Assembly (NCBI GenBank): GCA_021234155.1
Contig: JAJEKV010000188.1
Span: 1-64,000, forward strand
Origin: Isoetes taiwanensis
Lineage: Eukaryota > Streptophyta > Lycopodiopsida > Isoetales > Isoetaceae
Length of the DNA: 64,000 bases
Direction of reading: 5' to 3'
Below, one piece after another: positions 45,156-56,140 of the stretch. The notes beneath the pieces were generated by a model, which worked only from the letters and a program-made list of their open reading frames with translations, was not told where the DNA came from and ran no database searches. Position 1 is the first letter of the stretch. Each line of letters opens with the position of its first letter. A program made the translations under genes and the position numbers.

Positions 45156-46565
45156 CTAGGTGGGAGGTATAAGTTTCGTCACGTCGCAAAATCTTGCCCG
45201 CCACTGTAAAAGGTATGGCGGTCGAAGACGTCGAGTGCTACCGCTCTTTTCACCGGGATTGCATACTTCGGTGTTAAGGTAACAGTGCATGCCTGCCGGA
45301 ATTGAGAGTGCAATCAGCGCCCGATACTCCTTCCCAAGCCTGCGGGGGGTGAATTCGCGGTGGATAACCGCTATTCTTCCATCCATCGGCAATGGCGGGG
45401 TAATAGCGTAATGACACGTCGGATGCGAGATGGGTCCTCGGCTACTCGATTATCCATTTCGGTTATGCGCTTCGAAATCATCAACCTCCACCGTGGTGAG
45501 CTCCCCGTAGTCATTGGATCGCAAGGTCGGGCCCTCCCCAGGTCGATTCACTGCCCTATCAGGGAGGTCTTTGCGGGGACGAGCTTTGCCGCTAGGATGT
45601 TTGAGGTCGCATATAACGGATCCCCATCTCGTTCCTCGGAGAGCAAGGAACTCTTCCTCCGTCGGTAGCTTGTTCTCGGCCTTGTGCGCCTCCATGATCG
45701 CCTGATGTTCTTTGTAGGCTTGGATGTATGGGAGGTAAACTCTCGATGTAAGTGTCGGCTTCCCTTACTTGGAGGGGTCCGGACTCCTCTGGACGATGAA
45801 GTCGTCCAAGTCTGTTCTTCGGAGTTGGTGCAGCAACTCTTCAGGTCGGTACTCCCTTTCCCTGCACTCCGGAAGGTTTTGAATGTCGCTTAGGAGCAGA
45901 AACTCCTCACCTTCGATTATAATGGGAGCTAGGCTTGTGATGCCTAACCCGAGGGGTGGCGCGACTCTGAGAGTCTGCCGGCTTCTTTCGAAGTCTTGCC
46001 ACTCCCGCTCTGCTTGACGCTGCTCCTCTGCTAGGTCGAGCTCAACATCTTCTTCCTCCTCCTCGGATTCCTGTTCATCCGAGTCTTCTTCCTTCCCTCC
46101 TCGCCTCCTGTTGCGTGCGTGTGAGGAGGTTGTTGTTCTGCACTTACGGCTAATGGATCGTCCATGGGGAATGGAGGTTTCCCCACGATGTTCGACGCGG
46201 TGGGTGAGAAAGATTGCCGAGGCGGTGTTGAAAGAGAAGTACTTGGTCCCGTTGGACGATTAGGACCATTGGCTCAGGTGTGCGGGCGCTTTGTTTGTGA
46301 GGTATTTGGCGATGTTGGGACATCGTCTAATCTTTGCCTGTAAGGGGCCCGCTCTAGGGACAAAATATCCTATACAAGGGGGGAGTTGCACTAGCGCTGG
46401 TTCTACCCTAGCTTGAAACTCAGTCAGGACTCTACTATAAGCTGGGGTCGCGTGCAAGGTTGCTTGGACGTCTACCTCCTTCCTGAAGATCCGGAAGATT
46501 TGGTCGACGTCGATAAAAGAACATGAGGCCATTTGTACCATCTCTCGGAAATCAGAAGTTGCCAT
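45156..46565 (-). pseudogene. extra Gypsy ORF B (acidic, unknown)
   Basis: Starts MATSDFREMVQMASCSFIDV at 46565 and, with a few interruptions, continues through a Glu-rich stretch (EQESEEEEEDVELDLAEEQR) to EEFLALRGTRWGSVICDL and a stop at 45450; reading-frame traces persist to about 45156. I know no match. It lies between two hairpin-repeat pairs and gag, a position where chromoviruses do not usually have a gene. Confidence 0.5.
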
Positions 46566-46875
46566 TGATTAATTGCGTAAGAGGGTAACAAACGGTTGCA
46601 AGAGCCTCGGGGAGTTGGGAAATCGGGCTAGAAGGGCAGGAGCGATTTGTAGGGTGCTATCTGAGAAGTGAGGGGTCTATTTATAGAAAAGGGGGAAACC
46701 CTAATTTTTGGATGACTTGAAAATTTCCTAGGATTGGGTGATTCTAACTTATCTGAGGTCAAAATAGGAGTTTGAGGACTATAGGAGATGCCTGAACAAG
46801 GCTAGGTTACCTAGAAGATGCTATGCAAGAGGGTTGAAGGTGACTTTAACAAGTCCCCGTGAAGAATTGGTAAGA

Positions 46876-46948
46876 GGTCTCACGCGACTTGCTTCGCTTC
46901 AATCCTAACTTTTTGTTTTATGACGAGGCGCTGAAATGGAGACATCAG
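46876..46948 (-). repeat. GTCTCAC hairpin repeat, copy 1
   Basis: A ~73-bp unit: GGTCTCAC, CTTGC.TCGCTTCAA, AACTTTTTGTTTT, then GGAGACATCA. GTCTCAC at one end can pair with GTGAGAC-type sequence at the other. Lies upstream of ORF B on the - strand. Confidence 0.65.
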
Positions 46949-47074
46949 TCCCATTTTGATTAAAGGTGTCCAATTTGGGTAAACTAATGGTGTAAGGGTG
47001 ATGGGCTCATCAAATTGGGGCAGAATCGACCCCTTATTTGGTCGATTTGGAGCTCATTTTGGTCAAGTTTGGGC

Positions 47075-47148
47075 GAGGTCTCACGGCTTGCGCCTCGCTT
47101 CAATCCTAACTTTTTGTTTTTGACGCGGTAGCGGTGTGAGACATCATG
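47075..47148 (-). repeat. GTCTCAC hairpin repeat, copy 2
   Basis: Same order as copy 1, with GGTCTCACGGCTTGCGCCTCGC at one end of the unit and GGTGTGAGACATCATG at the other; the end pairing is perfect over GTCTCAC/GTGAGAC. Confidence 0.7.
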
Positions 47149-47631
47149 TCTCGGCGACCCCAAATGTCCTATTTTTCTGAGATAAAAGCTAAAACTTATT
47201 AATTTGCTCTAATTACTCAAGTTTATGTCATCAAGGTAGACAAAATTGCTCTATATTACAAAATTTTTAATTATTTACAACAAAAGTTTCTAAAGGCGTT
47301 CTCCTTAATGCGCGGTTATAAGACTCATGTCTTGTCGCATCAAGGTTACCCGCTTGGCGTGGATAGTGCAGGCTGTTGAATCTTCAAAGTGTTGCACTAT
47401 CTTTGCCTCAACCGCCTCTTGCATTGCCCAGCCAGCCTCGTGCGTGACTCTAAAGTACGTTCTATAGGCTGCATAACTTCACGCACCAACCCGGCGAAGG
47501 GGGGCACGGGGATTGGGAGACCGGCTGCTCGTTGGAAGTGTCTAATCTCCTTAACGCTCTTCTCTCTACCTCCTTCCTATCCGCTTTCTTCTGGGTGGCG
47601 GCTTGGGAACCTTGGGCCGGTGGTGGCGGCC

Positions 47632-48425
47632 TTAAGGTTCTTTGCCGTTTGGTCGCCCTCCCTCGATGAACTTAACTCTGTTTTCTTCATAATATTTGTT
47701 ATAGGCCTCCCATTTCTTCATGTAGGCCTCGTGCTCCCTCATCTTTCTCTCATAAATCTTCACCCTGTCGGTGACGTAGGCTTCCCGGGCGGGTCGTGGT
47801 TGCTTCTTTCTATCCCATGCCGGTATTTTCGGGGGCCTTACGCACTTGGTCTTCTTTGGGGTTGCTTTCAGTCTTGCATTTGCTTTCGGTACTTCTTGCT
47901 CGTCACCTGGGTTCTTGGAAGAGCTTCCACCTGCAGCGTTAGGGTTGAAGTCCCCATCAGAAGAGTCGTCGGAAGGGTTTGGGGGTTCGTCAGGTTGCCG
48001 CTCCTTGATGATAATGTTGGGGTTCGGCCTCTTCCTTGGCGGGCAGTCCTTTGTTCTCCTTACGCCAGCCACGAACTTCCCTTTCGCTTTCTTCTTTTCT
48101 TCCTCATGTCTTTTTGTTCCTCCTCCTTCCTTTTCCTCTTTTTGTCCTCCCTTCTCTTACGCGGCATTTCGTATTTCGATGAATCTTCTAAGGTTCACTT
48201 TACTACCTCCGCCGGCTCAAAACCGTCACTTGCTCATCTACTTGTTCCTCTTTGTCGGATCTCGCTCTATTTCTTCATACACCTCCCTCGCCTCGGGCCG
48301 TCCATGGAGTTTGGTGATGTGGCCTCGTCCTCCACCTGCTGGTTGAAGACATCGATCAAATCGGAGGTGTCTTGCTCTTCGTCCAAGGCGAACGATCCCC
48401 TCTTGGCGAGCCTCTCACGAAGCAT
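47632..48425 (-). pseudogene. extra Gypsy ORF A (charged, unknown)
   Basis: Starts MLRERLAKRGSFALDEEQDT at 48425; after a frame change near 48290 it runs into a basic Lys/Glu stretch and the open frame 48072-47632 (RTKDCPPRKRPNPNIIIKER, RKMREHEAYMKKWEAYNKYY). It is highly charged with a likely coiled coil at its end. No known family. The + strand frame over the same DNA is a shadow. It is the first ORF after the primer site. Confidence 0.5.
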
Positions 48426-48715
48426 CTTAGAATGATCTCTGCCTCTCTACCGTGGGTGGTGGTTTCGCTGGCGGCGCTTCCTTTGGCCCTGTTTGGTTAG
48501 GGCCATGTTTCTGGATCGTCAATCGGATGAAAGCGCCGAAAGATCGCCTAAGTTGGGGAGAGCGGATTTCTAGGGCTTGGACGAAAAAATGAGTGGGTTC
48601 TACATCTATTTATAGCTTGGGGAATTTTAGGTCAAAACTCAAGTTGCTCTGTTTAACATGCTAAGGCACCAATTTATCTAAAACTTATACTTATTTCAGA
48701 CTTTTTCTACCTATT

Positions 48716-48790
48716 GGTCTCACAGCTTGCGCCTCGTTCCAATACTAATGTTTAGTTTTTTACCGGTAGCGGAAATGTGAGATCTCATAC
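48716..48790 (-). repeat. GTCTCAC hairpin repeat, copy 3
   Basis: GGTCTCACAGCTTGCGCCTCG ... TTTAGTTTTTTACCGGTAGC ... AATGTGAGATCTCAT. Located between the primer site and ORF A. Confidence 0.65.
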
Positions 48791-48905
48791 ATTTCTAGGG
48801 TTTTTAGGTAATTAAAACATGCTATTCTAACTAATTCCTACCTTAGAATTAGCCTTACCACATTATTTATCTCAAATTCATCATGTTTTGGTGTTCTTGA
48901 CTCGA

Positions 48906-48974
48906 TGTCTCACAGCTTGCGCCTCGCTTCAAAACAAAAAGTTAGTTTTATTAAAGCGTGAAATGTGAGACCAC
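48906..48974 (-). repeat. GTCTCAC hairpin repeat, copy 4
   Basis: TGTCTCACAGCTTGCGCCTC ... AAAGTTAGTTTTATTAAAGC ... ATGTGAGACCACC. Closest copy to the primer site. Confidence 0.7.
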
Positions 48975-49163
48975 CTCACTTGGAAAATTTTGGCTCATTC
49001 TTTTTAATCTTGTTAAATTCCAATTCACTTAATTGTTACTAGCTTAGCATAACTACAAAGGTGAGAAAAAAAATTTTTCCCACTTTTCGAGGCTTGAGGA
49101 TCCTATCAAGTTAGTACTACTGGGAACATGGTCAGTGCTTTGCTCTTGGTCTCCAAGAACATT

Positions 49164-49175
49164 GCTCTGATACCA
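49164..49175 (-). promoter_or_regulatory. primer-binding site, tRNA-iMet (Gypsy)
   Basis: TGGTATCAGAGC on the - strand, one base from the 5' LTR. Confidence 0.95.
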
Positions 49176-49176
49176 C

Positions 49177-50734
49177 TGTGACGTCCCCTACTCGTATACG
49201 GTGCACTCACCGTATACAAACAGGAGTTCTTCCCCCACACCAGCTCCATGCCGTCTGGGGGCCCTCCACATATCCACCGCACCCGTAACGCAGTCTCGAT
49301 TGGGAAGAGTGAAGGTGTCATTCTACCCCGCCCCGGGGCCTACCTAGTGCGGAAGTTTAAAACATACATGTCGGTTAGCACATACATCAACATCCCCGTG
49401 ACCATCTCGAAGGATGGTCCTCCTCATATCTGCATAGACAAAGATCAGCACATCACATAGGGGATCCTACCCAAGGCTCAGACTCAAAGGATGACTGACG
49501 GCTTGGGTCTCCAGAGTTCGTTGCAGACAGAATTCATGGCAATGGATTTGGCTGGCATAAGAACATGGCATAGGGTTGTCCACTCCATCCGCCCCTCCTG
49601 TGCACACTTTGCAGAGTAGGCTGAAAAGTGTCGGGACCTGACTGTAGCCCGCCGGATGCATAGCCGAAGGGGCTATTCCTGGGTCTCATCCTCCCAGTTC
49701 CGATGGGGCAGGTAGGGATCACTCCCTCCAGAGATCTACATGCTAACTCAAGGTGACTAGAGGGCCCTTTGCCTCGTATTCGACTGAACCCACTGGAAAG
49801 TGTACACCACTTCACGGGTGTCGAGCCCATGCCTTACCCGCACTCAGTGGTAAGCCATCAGACCTAGTCACAATGATCCCCGGTAGGCTTTACACACCAG
49901 GGGGATCGTTCAAGAGTCAGGACATGAATCTCCTTCTCGCCCGATCGCCCCTTCACCCACAACTGTGTGTGTGGCTCTTGTACCACAGGGCCGAATCTGG
50001 TGTGCTAGAGAGGCTACTCTAGGAGCATCAACTACAAGCTTTAGGGCCTCTACCCCCCTTCCCAATACAAGGAGTTCACAGAGATACATCATCCAAATAC
50101 ATCACAGAAGAACTAAAGAACTAGATCTAATCATAGAGTTAGGTTCTTTAGTTAGTGTCCGAGATCTAAGATCTAGATAGCTACTATGGGCAATTTAATA
50201 GTCTAAACCTACTGATTCTATGACTAGAAGACGGTTTAAGCTATTAAATTGACCAAATACCTGATCCTTGAGTGGCTCCTCCACGAAGTTCAACCATCCT
50301 GCTTGAAATGATCAATCTGTGGAAACCCGATGGCGCAATTGGCGGCGTCACGGGGGCGGTTTTGGCTCTGGGGCAGCCAAAACTGAGCTCTAAAACCCTA
50401 AGGACGAAAACTAGCAAGCTAGGGTTTTCCTACCCTAAATAGACATGGGGGTTTAGGCTAGGGTTTCCAATTACCCAATTTGGCATGTGGGATAATTGGA
50501 AAGGCCCCACTTGCCTTTAGTGGCTAGGTGGCAAAATATGCCAACATGGAAAGGTGTGCCCTCATTAATGTGCACATGTGCACATTAATAATATATGAAC
50601 ACTCCTAGTAAGTTGCCCCCTAGGGCTACTTACCTGGCTATCCGTTGGCGTACACGTCAATCGGGGTGGCGTGTACGCGTGACGTGGCAGTACAATGTAC
50701 GTCCTGGGAGCGTATACTGTGCTGGAACGTCACA
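49177..50734 (-). repeat. 5' LTR of Gypsy element
   Basis: 1558 bp; same terminal 8-bp inverted pair, the same hairpin at 49194-49217 and the same 26-bp palindrome at 50564-50589 as the 3' LTR. Followed by TCTAG at 50735-50739. Confidence 0.95.
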
Positions 50735-50739
50735 TCTAG

Positions 50740-53700
50740 GTTATATGTTATACCCTAGAGCTTATGGGACTTTGAAGATGCCACGAGGTATGTCTCTGCT
50801 AGGCAGTTTTTGTCTTAACAACTTGTCTGCCGCGAGTTGTTTTACGCTTCTTGTCCTTGTAAATTTGGTTGCGTTGGTCGTATACATAGTTTATATCTGC
50901 GAGATTGTTTTCTTAGGTCTTGTAGGGCTAGTTCCCTTAGGAAGGTTGTTGGCAAGTAAGTTGTGGTCTTGAAAATGACTTATTTTGGTTTGAAACGCGT
51001 GATTTTGCTATACAACCATGGTGCAGCAAGCATGTTTTTTCAACCACGAAATGTTTAGCACTATCGATATCAGCTTGGCAAGTGACCTTTGCATCAACAC
51101 AAGGGACATCTGGGTGTCATTACCAAGATGGGTGATGGGTTTCTTTCTCTCTTATAGCAGTAAGTGGGTTATGTATTCCTATAAGATGGCCCTGTGACCT
51201 GCTTCTATGGTGCATGTCGCATGAGAGTAAGTTTGCATATTGGGCGTGGTATTCATAATGCATCCTTGGGCTTCGTTTTAGTGGTCTTTCTCGTTCGTAT
51301 TCTCGTGATGTGAACAGGCTATACATTTCTTGTTCCCTTGTATTGACATTTTCAAGAGGTATGCATCTTACATGCATTTGTTTTCCTCCCCTGATTTTTT
51401 TTGTAGCATGTGTACAATTAATATCGCGTTGGCATATTATGCATGGGCATTTCATCCACTCGTTATTGTGTTGTACTGTATTTCATGTTTGATATCGTGC
51501 GAGTTGCATGGAAATTTACAGCTTGTGGTTCCTTTTTAACTCGAGATGCATTTCTTTTGTAATGTCATGAGTTGCACATAATCGGGGTTTGTATCCGCCT
51601 TCAAACACAAAAAGCGGGTCTCTCTGGCTTTGTACTCTCTGTCTTGGGGACTTGAACATGGTATGTATGTTCTTTCTCATATTTTTGCATTGTTATTGTA
51701 ATCGTTTCCCCTTCTTATTGCGTGTAATTCTCTAGTCCGATCTGAGTCGAGTAGAGTCATTTTCTCCTCCTCAATAATTTTTTAGTTTTGGAAGTATTCA
51801 TGCATAGGCGCTAAAGCTTTACATGTATGCGTATGCATGATGTTTTCTACGATACATGTGTTGCCCCTTTGTTCGTTAGGTGTCCGTTAGCCGCTATCTA
51901 TATGTGTATATGTTTTGTTGTCATATACGATAGTTACTTCTATTACTTCTGTTTGTCCCTTCGATTCACATGATTCTGCATACGATCTTCTGGTATGTTC
52001 TCCTGAGCTCATTCGATTGAGATTTTATTGCATTGTTTTTGTAACTCGAATCATCAATTTCATGAGAGCGGTTTGCCATGTACATTTGTCATGTTGCACC
52101 CCCGACTCTGAGAGATTGTGCATTGCATAATTTCCAAGCTTTTGGGCCATTTGTTGATTGCCATATCTCTTTCTCTAGTCCGTTTATTTGGCGCGTGATG
52201 TTCACGTTAAATTCATCTTGGAGCTTTCTATGGTTTTATTTATACAGTTTCTTTTGCTCTCCGACATTCTATACTGTATGTTTGATGCATTATAGGCATA
52301 TATATCTGGTAGATAATATGTGTATTGCATGGTTTCTGTTGCCTTTGGGAACGTTGTGCATTGCGTGATTCCAACCAGGATCGTTATTACAATGCTTGTT
52401 CTATATATCATGCAATTTCCTTTCTTTCGGACTCATAGTCATTCATTCCATTTTACTTATTGCTATGATTAAGTCGGGATAGACCAGGGCATGTTCATTT
52501 ATTTTTCATTTCATGTCTCTAATTATGTGGGAGTGCTGTGAGTGTCCATATAGTTATTTTGGGTTACTCGTTGGTTCTTTAGTTTAATCCATGTGATCCC
52601 CATGTGTCGGTCAATGCATGCTCTTTTTTCATATGTTCCCAGTTGTTTATCTTGGTTACCTTTTTGAGGGCCCATGCACGCTTTTGTGTCATACGATCTC
52701 AGTTTTTTCTCGCCTTTGAGAGCTTATTATATATTTGCATTGTATAACATTAGCGATAAATGTCTTAGTTCTTCTATTTCTCCTTGCATGTTCGTCATAT
52801 TTCTCGTATTTCATTCTATTTCCTTTCATTCCGTTTCTATTTTACATTTTTGTATTGCTCGACATTTTTGGTCTATGTTATGGTTATCTTGTCCCATACG
52901 TGTTTGTCCTCTTTTCGTATTGACTTTCGCTTTTGCTTCTTCATGCTTGATCAATTCTTGTTATATCACCTTTGTTGAGGTCTTTCTTCATGATGCTCAG
53001 TTGGTGTCTTTTACTCATGGTTCGGTTGATAAGTCCGCTCATTACATATGTGTGTTCGGCATGGGAAAGTTATGTTTCTCGATTTAATCACCCTTTTCTT
53101 GACATATAGTTTTTTCCATAGTTAGATATCTAGTTGCTTACTTTGCTCTTTCATAAAATTTTTATTGGTCCATTCTTTACAACCACTTTTATATGCCACG
53201 TTTCTCCTGGTCAATTCTTTTCAGTATTCATGCTAGGGTGTCTCTTTCTATCTTGTCGAGGTGGTGTCTCTTGCCCATTTCATTATGGTTGGGTTTCTTC
53301 ATCTTGTTCATTCAACCTAACGGCATGGTGGGGTTGAAATTTGAATTTGTTTTTCTAGTGGCTTGCTTGCATTACTGTTTCTAGAGGCATTTGACCTGTC
53401 TCTTTTCGTTTGGTCATCTCACCTCATGATTTTTCTTAGTCCTTTTTTGCCCCGTATCCCATATTCCCCCCCTCCCCTCCCCCGTATTCCTTTTTTGCTC
53501 TTTATCCTTCATTAACCTCTTGAATTGCCTTAGGCTCGTTTCTCGGTTTATCCTTTTGCCCTAGTTCCTTATTTGTCGTTTTGTGTTTTAACCTCTTGAA
53601 TCACCTTATTTTTCTTTTTTCTTGTCTTGTCTCCTCCCTTTCTCATCTTGGTTTGCCTTGGTTCTCCTTGCTCTGTTGGTGTCCAATTATCATGCTTTTG

Positions 53701-54677
53701 CTCCTTGATCTGCTTTATCCTTGTTTCTCCATCGGCCTTGCTTAGCCCTTTCTTCCTTGTTTGTCTCATCTGTTCGATTCTGGTCATCTTGTTTTACCAA
53801 TTTGTCTCATTTGCTCCATCCTTTTGGATTATCATTGTGCTAGATTGCTTTTGTTCTCATAGTGGTCTCTAGTCCATGGGTCTTGTTCTCTCCATTTGTC
53901 AGTTCACTCAGTTGCTAGCCTAGTTCTTTTCTGCTATGTGCTCCATCCATTCTTACCTGACCGCTTGGGTTTGTCAGTTTATTTTATCGTCATTTCTTGC
54001 TTGTTCTTGCCGCATTCTTTCTCTCGCTCTTTGCATATGAGCATTTTGCACTAAAAGCTCCATTTCTTGATAATAGCATCCATTGGGCATATCGCATCTT
54101 CAGTTTGATGCCTGATTCATTGCTTAGCAATTTTATGCGATCTATCTTTGCATTCTCTATGGCATCTTTTGCACCTTCATTTTGGCATGAGGTATTTCCA
54201 TTGTTGGATGTCTAGTTGATTACTTTTCTCTTTCATAATATTTTTATTTTTCCATTCTTTATGACCAATTCCATCTACCACGTTTTTCTTAGTCTCTATC
54301 CTTCGTTAACCTCTTGCATTGCTTTCCGCTTGTTTCTCTGTTGATCCAGTTTCTCCAGTTCCTTATTATTTGTCTTTTTGTCATTTGACTACTTGAATCG
54401 TCTTAGTTTTCTTTTTCTTGCCTTGTCTTCTTCATTTTTCATCGTCATTCGCCTTGGTTGTCTTTGCTAGGTTGGTGTCCATATATCATGATTTTGCTCC
54501 TTGATCTATTTTTATCCTTGTTTCTCTATCGGCCTTGCTTAGCCATTTTCTACTGTGTTTGTCTTTTTCATCTGAACAATTTTGGTCATTCTGTTTCCCT
54601 CTTTCGTTTTTGCTCTTGTCCTTTCTCTAGTCATCCTAGTTTGTCGCATTCTTTTTGAGGTAGATTCCTCTTCTATC
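50740..54677. other. pyrimidine-rich tract without genes
   Basis: T- and C-rich on the + strand throughout, producing only short hydrophobic frames that are composition artefacts. It resembles the spacer at 25471-26860 and leads into unit E, so it is probably internal sequence of a recombinase-type element. I see no RT or recombinase box. Confidence 0.5.
53100..54660. repeat. large diverged tandem duplication
   Basis: The order CTAGTTG.TTACTTT, CTCTTTCATAA, TTAACCTCTTG, CTTATTTGTC, GGTTGGTGTCCA-like, TGCTCCTTGATCT and CATCGGCCTTGCTTAGCC appears once from ~53103 and again from ~54184. The spacing is about 1080 bp at the start and 790 bp at the end, implying a ~290-bp deletion in the second unit. 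Confidence 0.65.
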
Positions 54678-54700
54678 GGCCACTTGATTGTATCATAGGA

Positions 54701-54762
54701 CCCATCCTAGGAATGCCACGGTTCTATTGTGATAGCAATAGAACCGACATTCCTTGGATGGG
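54701..54762 (+). promoter_or_regulatory. long hairpin of unit E
   Basis: CCCATCC.AGGAATG and CGGTTCTATTG pair with CAATAGAACCG and CATTCCT.GGATGGG around TGATAG: about 27 bp of stem. It sits 22 bases before a TATA box at 54784-54794. Confidence 0.75.
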
Positions 54763-54783
54763 GACGCCCTTCCTCGCCTCTCC

Positions 54784-54794
54784 TATTTATAAGG
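54784..54794 (+). promoter_or_regulatory. TATA box of unit E
   Basis: TATTTATAAGG, same position relative to the hairpin as the TATA box of unit C. Confidence 0.6.
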
Positions 54795-55076
54795 CTTCAT
54801 TCTTCCTTTCCAGTCATCGGCATTCTCTTGAGCTCCTTTTTCATTCTTTCTCTTTGCCTCCACAAGTTTCCCGCCCCCCTCACCCTCTATCATATCTGGC
54901 TTGTTGGTTCTATGTACGGTCTTCAGAGTGTTTAGTGTTTGGTTACGATTCATTTATGTTGTGGCCCCACATGGCCTCCGGGATAGTATTTTCTTAGTCA
55001 TTTTTTCAAATGGTGGGTTGTTCCATCTATGGTATGGCTCTGTGGCCGTTAACTTTGTCTGCATATTTTCTTTTTC

Positions 55077-55252
55077 TCGGCGTGGCGTTGTAGCCTTCGA
55101 GACTGTACTTGTTATTTATTTTCTTCTCGGCATGGCGCCGTAGCCTCCGAGGCAGCACTAGCCGGATGTTCTTTCCCCTGATGGTCTTTTCCCACGGACA
55201 GTTCCCGGCTGGTCGGCTGTGTTTCTTCCTCGGCGTGGCCCTGCAGCCTCCG
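55077..55252 (+). repeat. CTCGG...CCGAG mini-hairpin array
   Basis: Three copies of CTCGGCGTGGC..TGTAGCC.CCGAG-type sequence at about 55076, 55124 and 55228; each folds on itself through CTCGG/CCGAG. Confidence 0.65.
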
Positions 55253-55460
55253 AGTGCTATTATATTCTTGATTGTTGCGCTTTGATGCGTGCCTATGCCT
55301 GTAGCTTCTGACTTTCTAATGGGTCATTCTTCTTTTTAGACTTTTCAGACTTTTCATTGCAGGTCATTTTCTCGCAGTTCTCTCAGTTGTCAGAGCCATC
55401 TTGTTGTATTATCGCCTCACTTCTCGGCAGACGTATGCTAGCGGCATTCTTCAGAGCGTT

Positions 55461-55537
55461 GACGACCGTTTTTCATTAGGGTTTTCCTCGAAAACCCGAA
55501 AGGGCGGGGATTTTCATCCCGGTGAGAAGCGGTCGCC
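55461..55537 (+). ncRNA. 77-base structured motif, copy E
   Basis: Outer stem GACGACCG..TTTCATT pairs (with G-T pairs) to GGTGAGAAGCGGTCGCC; inner AGGGTTTTCCTCGAAAACCC, GAAAGGGCGGGG and GGGATTTTCATCCC match the other copies. Its stem differs from copies A/B and D but remains paired. Confidence 0.6.
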
Positions 55538-55828
55538 AGTTTTTTCTCACTTTTGCATAGACCAAGTGGCGGATGAATCATCTTTTATCCTGTAGTCATT
55601 AGTTTCGTTGTGCTCTCGATGATTGTCTAGTTTCGGAGCACTCAAATTTCAAGTTTTTTCAGAAGTTCTACCCCGAATAGGGGAATCATTTTGTACTCAA
55701 CGATTTTACAGCTCAATGAGAACACCACTTCATTGGCCACTTGATTGTATCATAGGACCCATCCTAGGAATAAACAAAAAATAAAATAATTAGTTTTGTA
55801 CATGCCTCATTCAAAGGAATAAGGTAGA

Positions 55829-56140
55829 ATGTCTTTTGTTTTTTGTTTTTTCTACCCTTCTTTTGGAAATACATGTGCCATTAACAAAGTTAAAGGGAAT
55901 GCATTGCACTTTTGTTTTGTTTGTGGGGTATGCCCCCATAAATTGGGGTACATCATACAACAAGTTTTGCAAAAGAGTACAACGTTTGAATTGAGTGTAC
56001 TTAGCGGTGGTGATTGTATACATGTACTGTACAATGGAAAAGAAAAGTGGGGGCTTTCAGTGCCCCAAGTCACCCCTTGTATGTATCCACCCAAACAAAA
56101 TGAGGGTTTAGGAGAATTTAATTATAAGTATAAAAGGTAA
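55829..56140 (+). CDS. unrecognised ORF
   Basis: 103 codons; CFVCGVCPHKLGYIIQQVLQ then KSTTFELSVLSGGDCIHVLY look protein-like, but I know no family. It lies just right of unit E and could be an exon or a decayed repeat. Confidence 0.25.
   Translation: MSFVFCFFYPSFGNTCAINKVKGNALHFCFVCGVCPHKLGYIIQQVLQKSTTFELSVLSGGDCIHVLYNGKEKWGLSVPQVTPCMYPPKQNEGLGEFNYKYKR

Larger units (their letters stand above)
37646..50734 (-). mobile_element. complete Ty3/Gypsy chromovirus
   Basis: Two LTRs with ends TGTGACGT...GCGTCACA or ACGTCACA, a TCTAG duplication, an iMet primer site and a polypurine tract define a full element of 13.1 kb on the - strand. Internal order is two extra ORFs, gag with a zinc knuckle, protease, RT, RNase H, integrase and a C-terminal chromodomain, so it is a chromovirus. 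The 4.4 kb between the primer site and gag is unusually long and carries four copies of a hairpin repeat. Coding frames are broken many times, and two catalytic residues look substituted. Confidence 0.95.
54678..55771 (+). mobile_element. unit E of the recombinase-element family, flanked by 37-bp direct repeats
   Basis: The identical 37-bp sequence starting GGCCACTTGATTGTATCATA lies at 54678-54714 and 55735-55771; the first copy ends inside the left arm of a 62-bp hairpin at 54701-54762. Then follow TATTTATAAGG, three CTCGG...CCGAG mini-hairpins, the structured motif at 55461-55537 and a GTGCTC...GAGCAC hairpin. This is the order of unit C with different sequence, so it is a separate subfamily, perhaps an element end or a small non-autonomous copy. 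Confidence 0.55.

Noticed and set aside
47389-48435. 348-codon + strand frame, one of the longest in the window
   Set aside because: It is antisense to Gypsy ORF A, has Phe/Leu/Ser-rich low-complexity content and matches nothing; best explained as a shadow frame.
50595-54997. Many 60-137-codon + strand frames
   Set aside because: All are hydrophobic Phe/Leu/Ser products of pyrimidine-rich DNA with no domain; composition artefacts.
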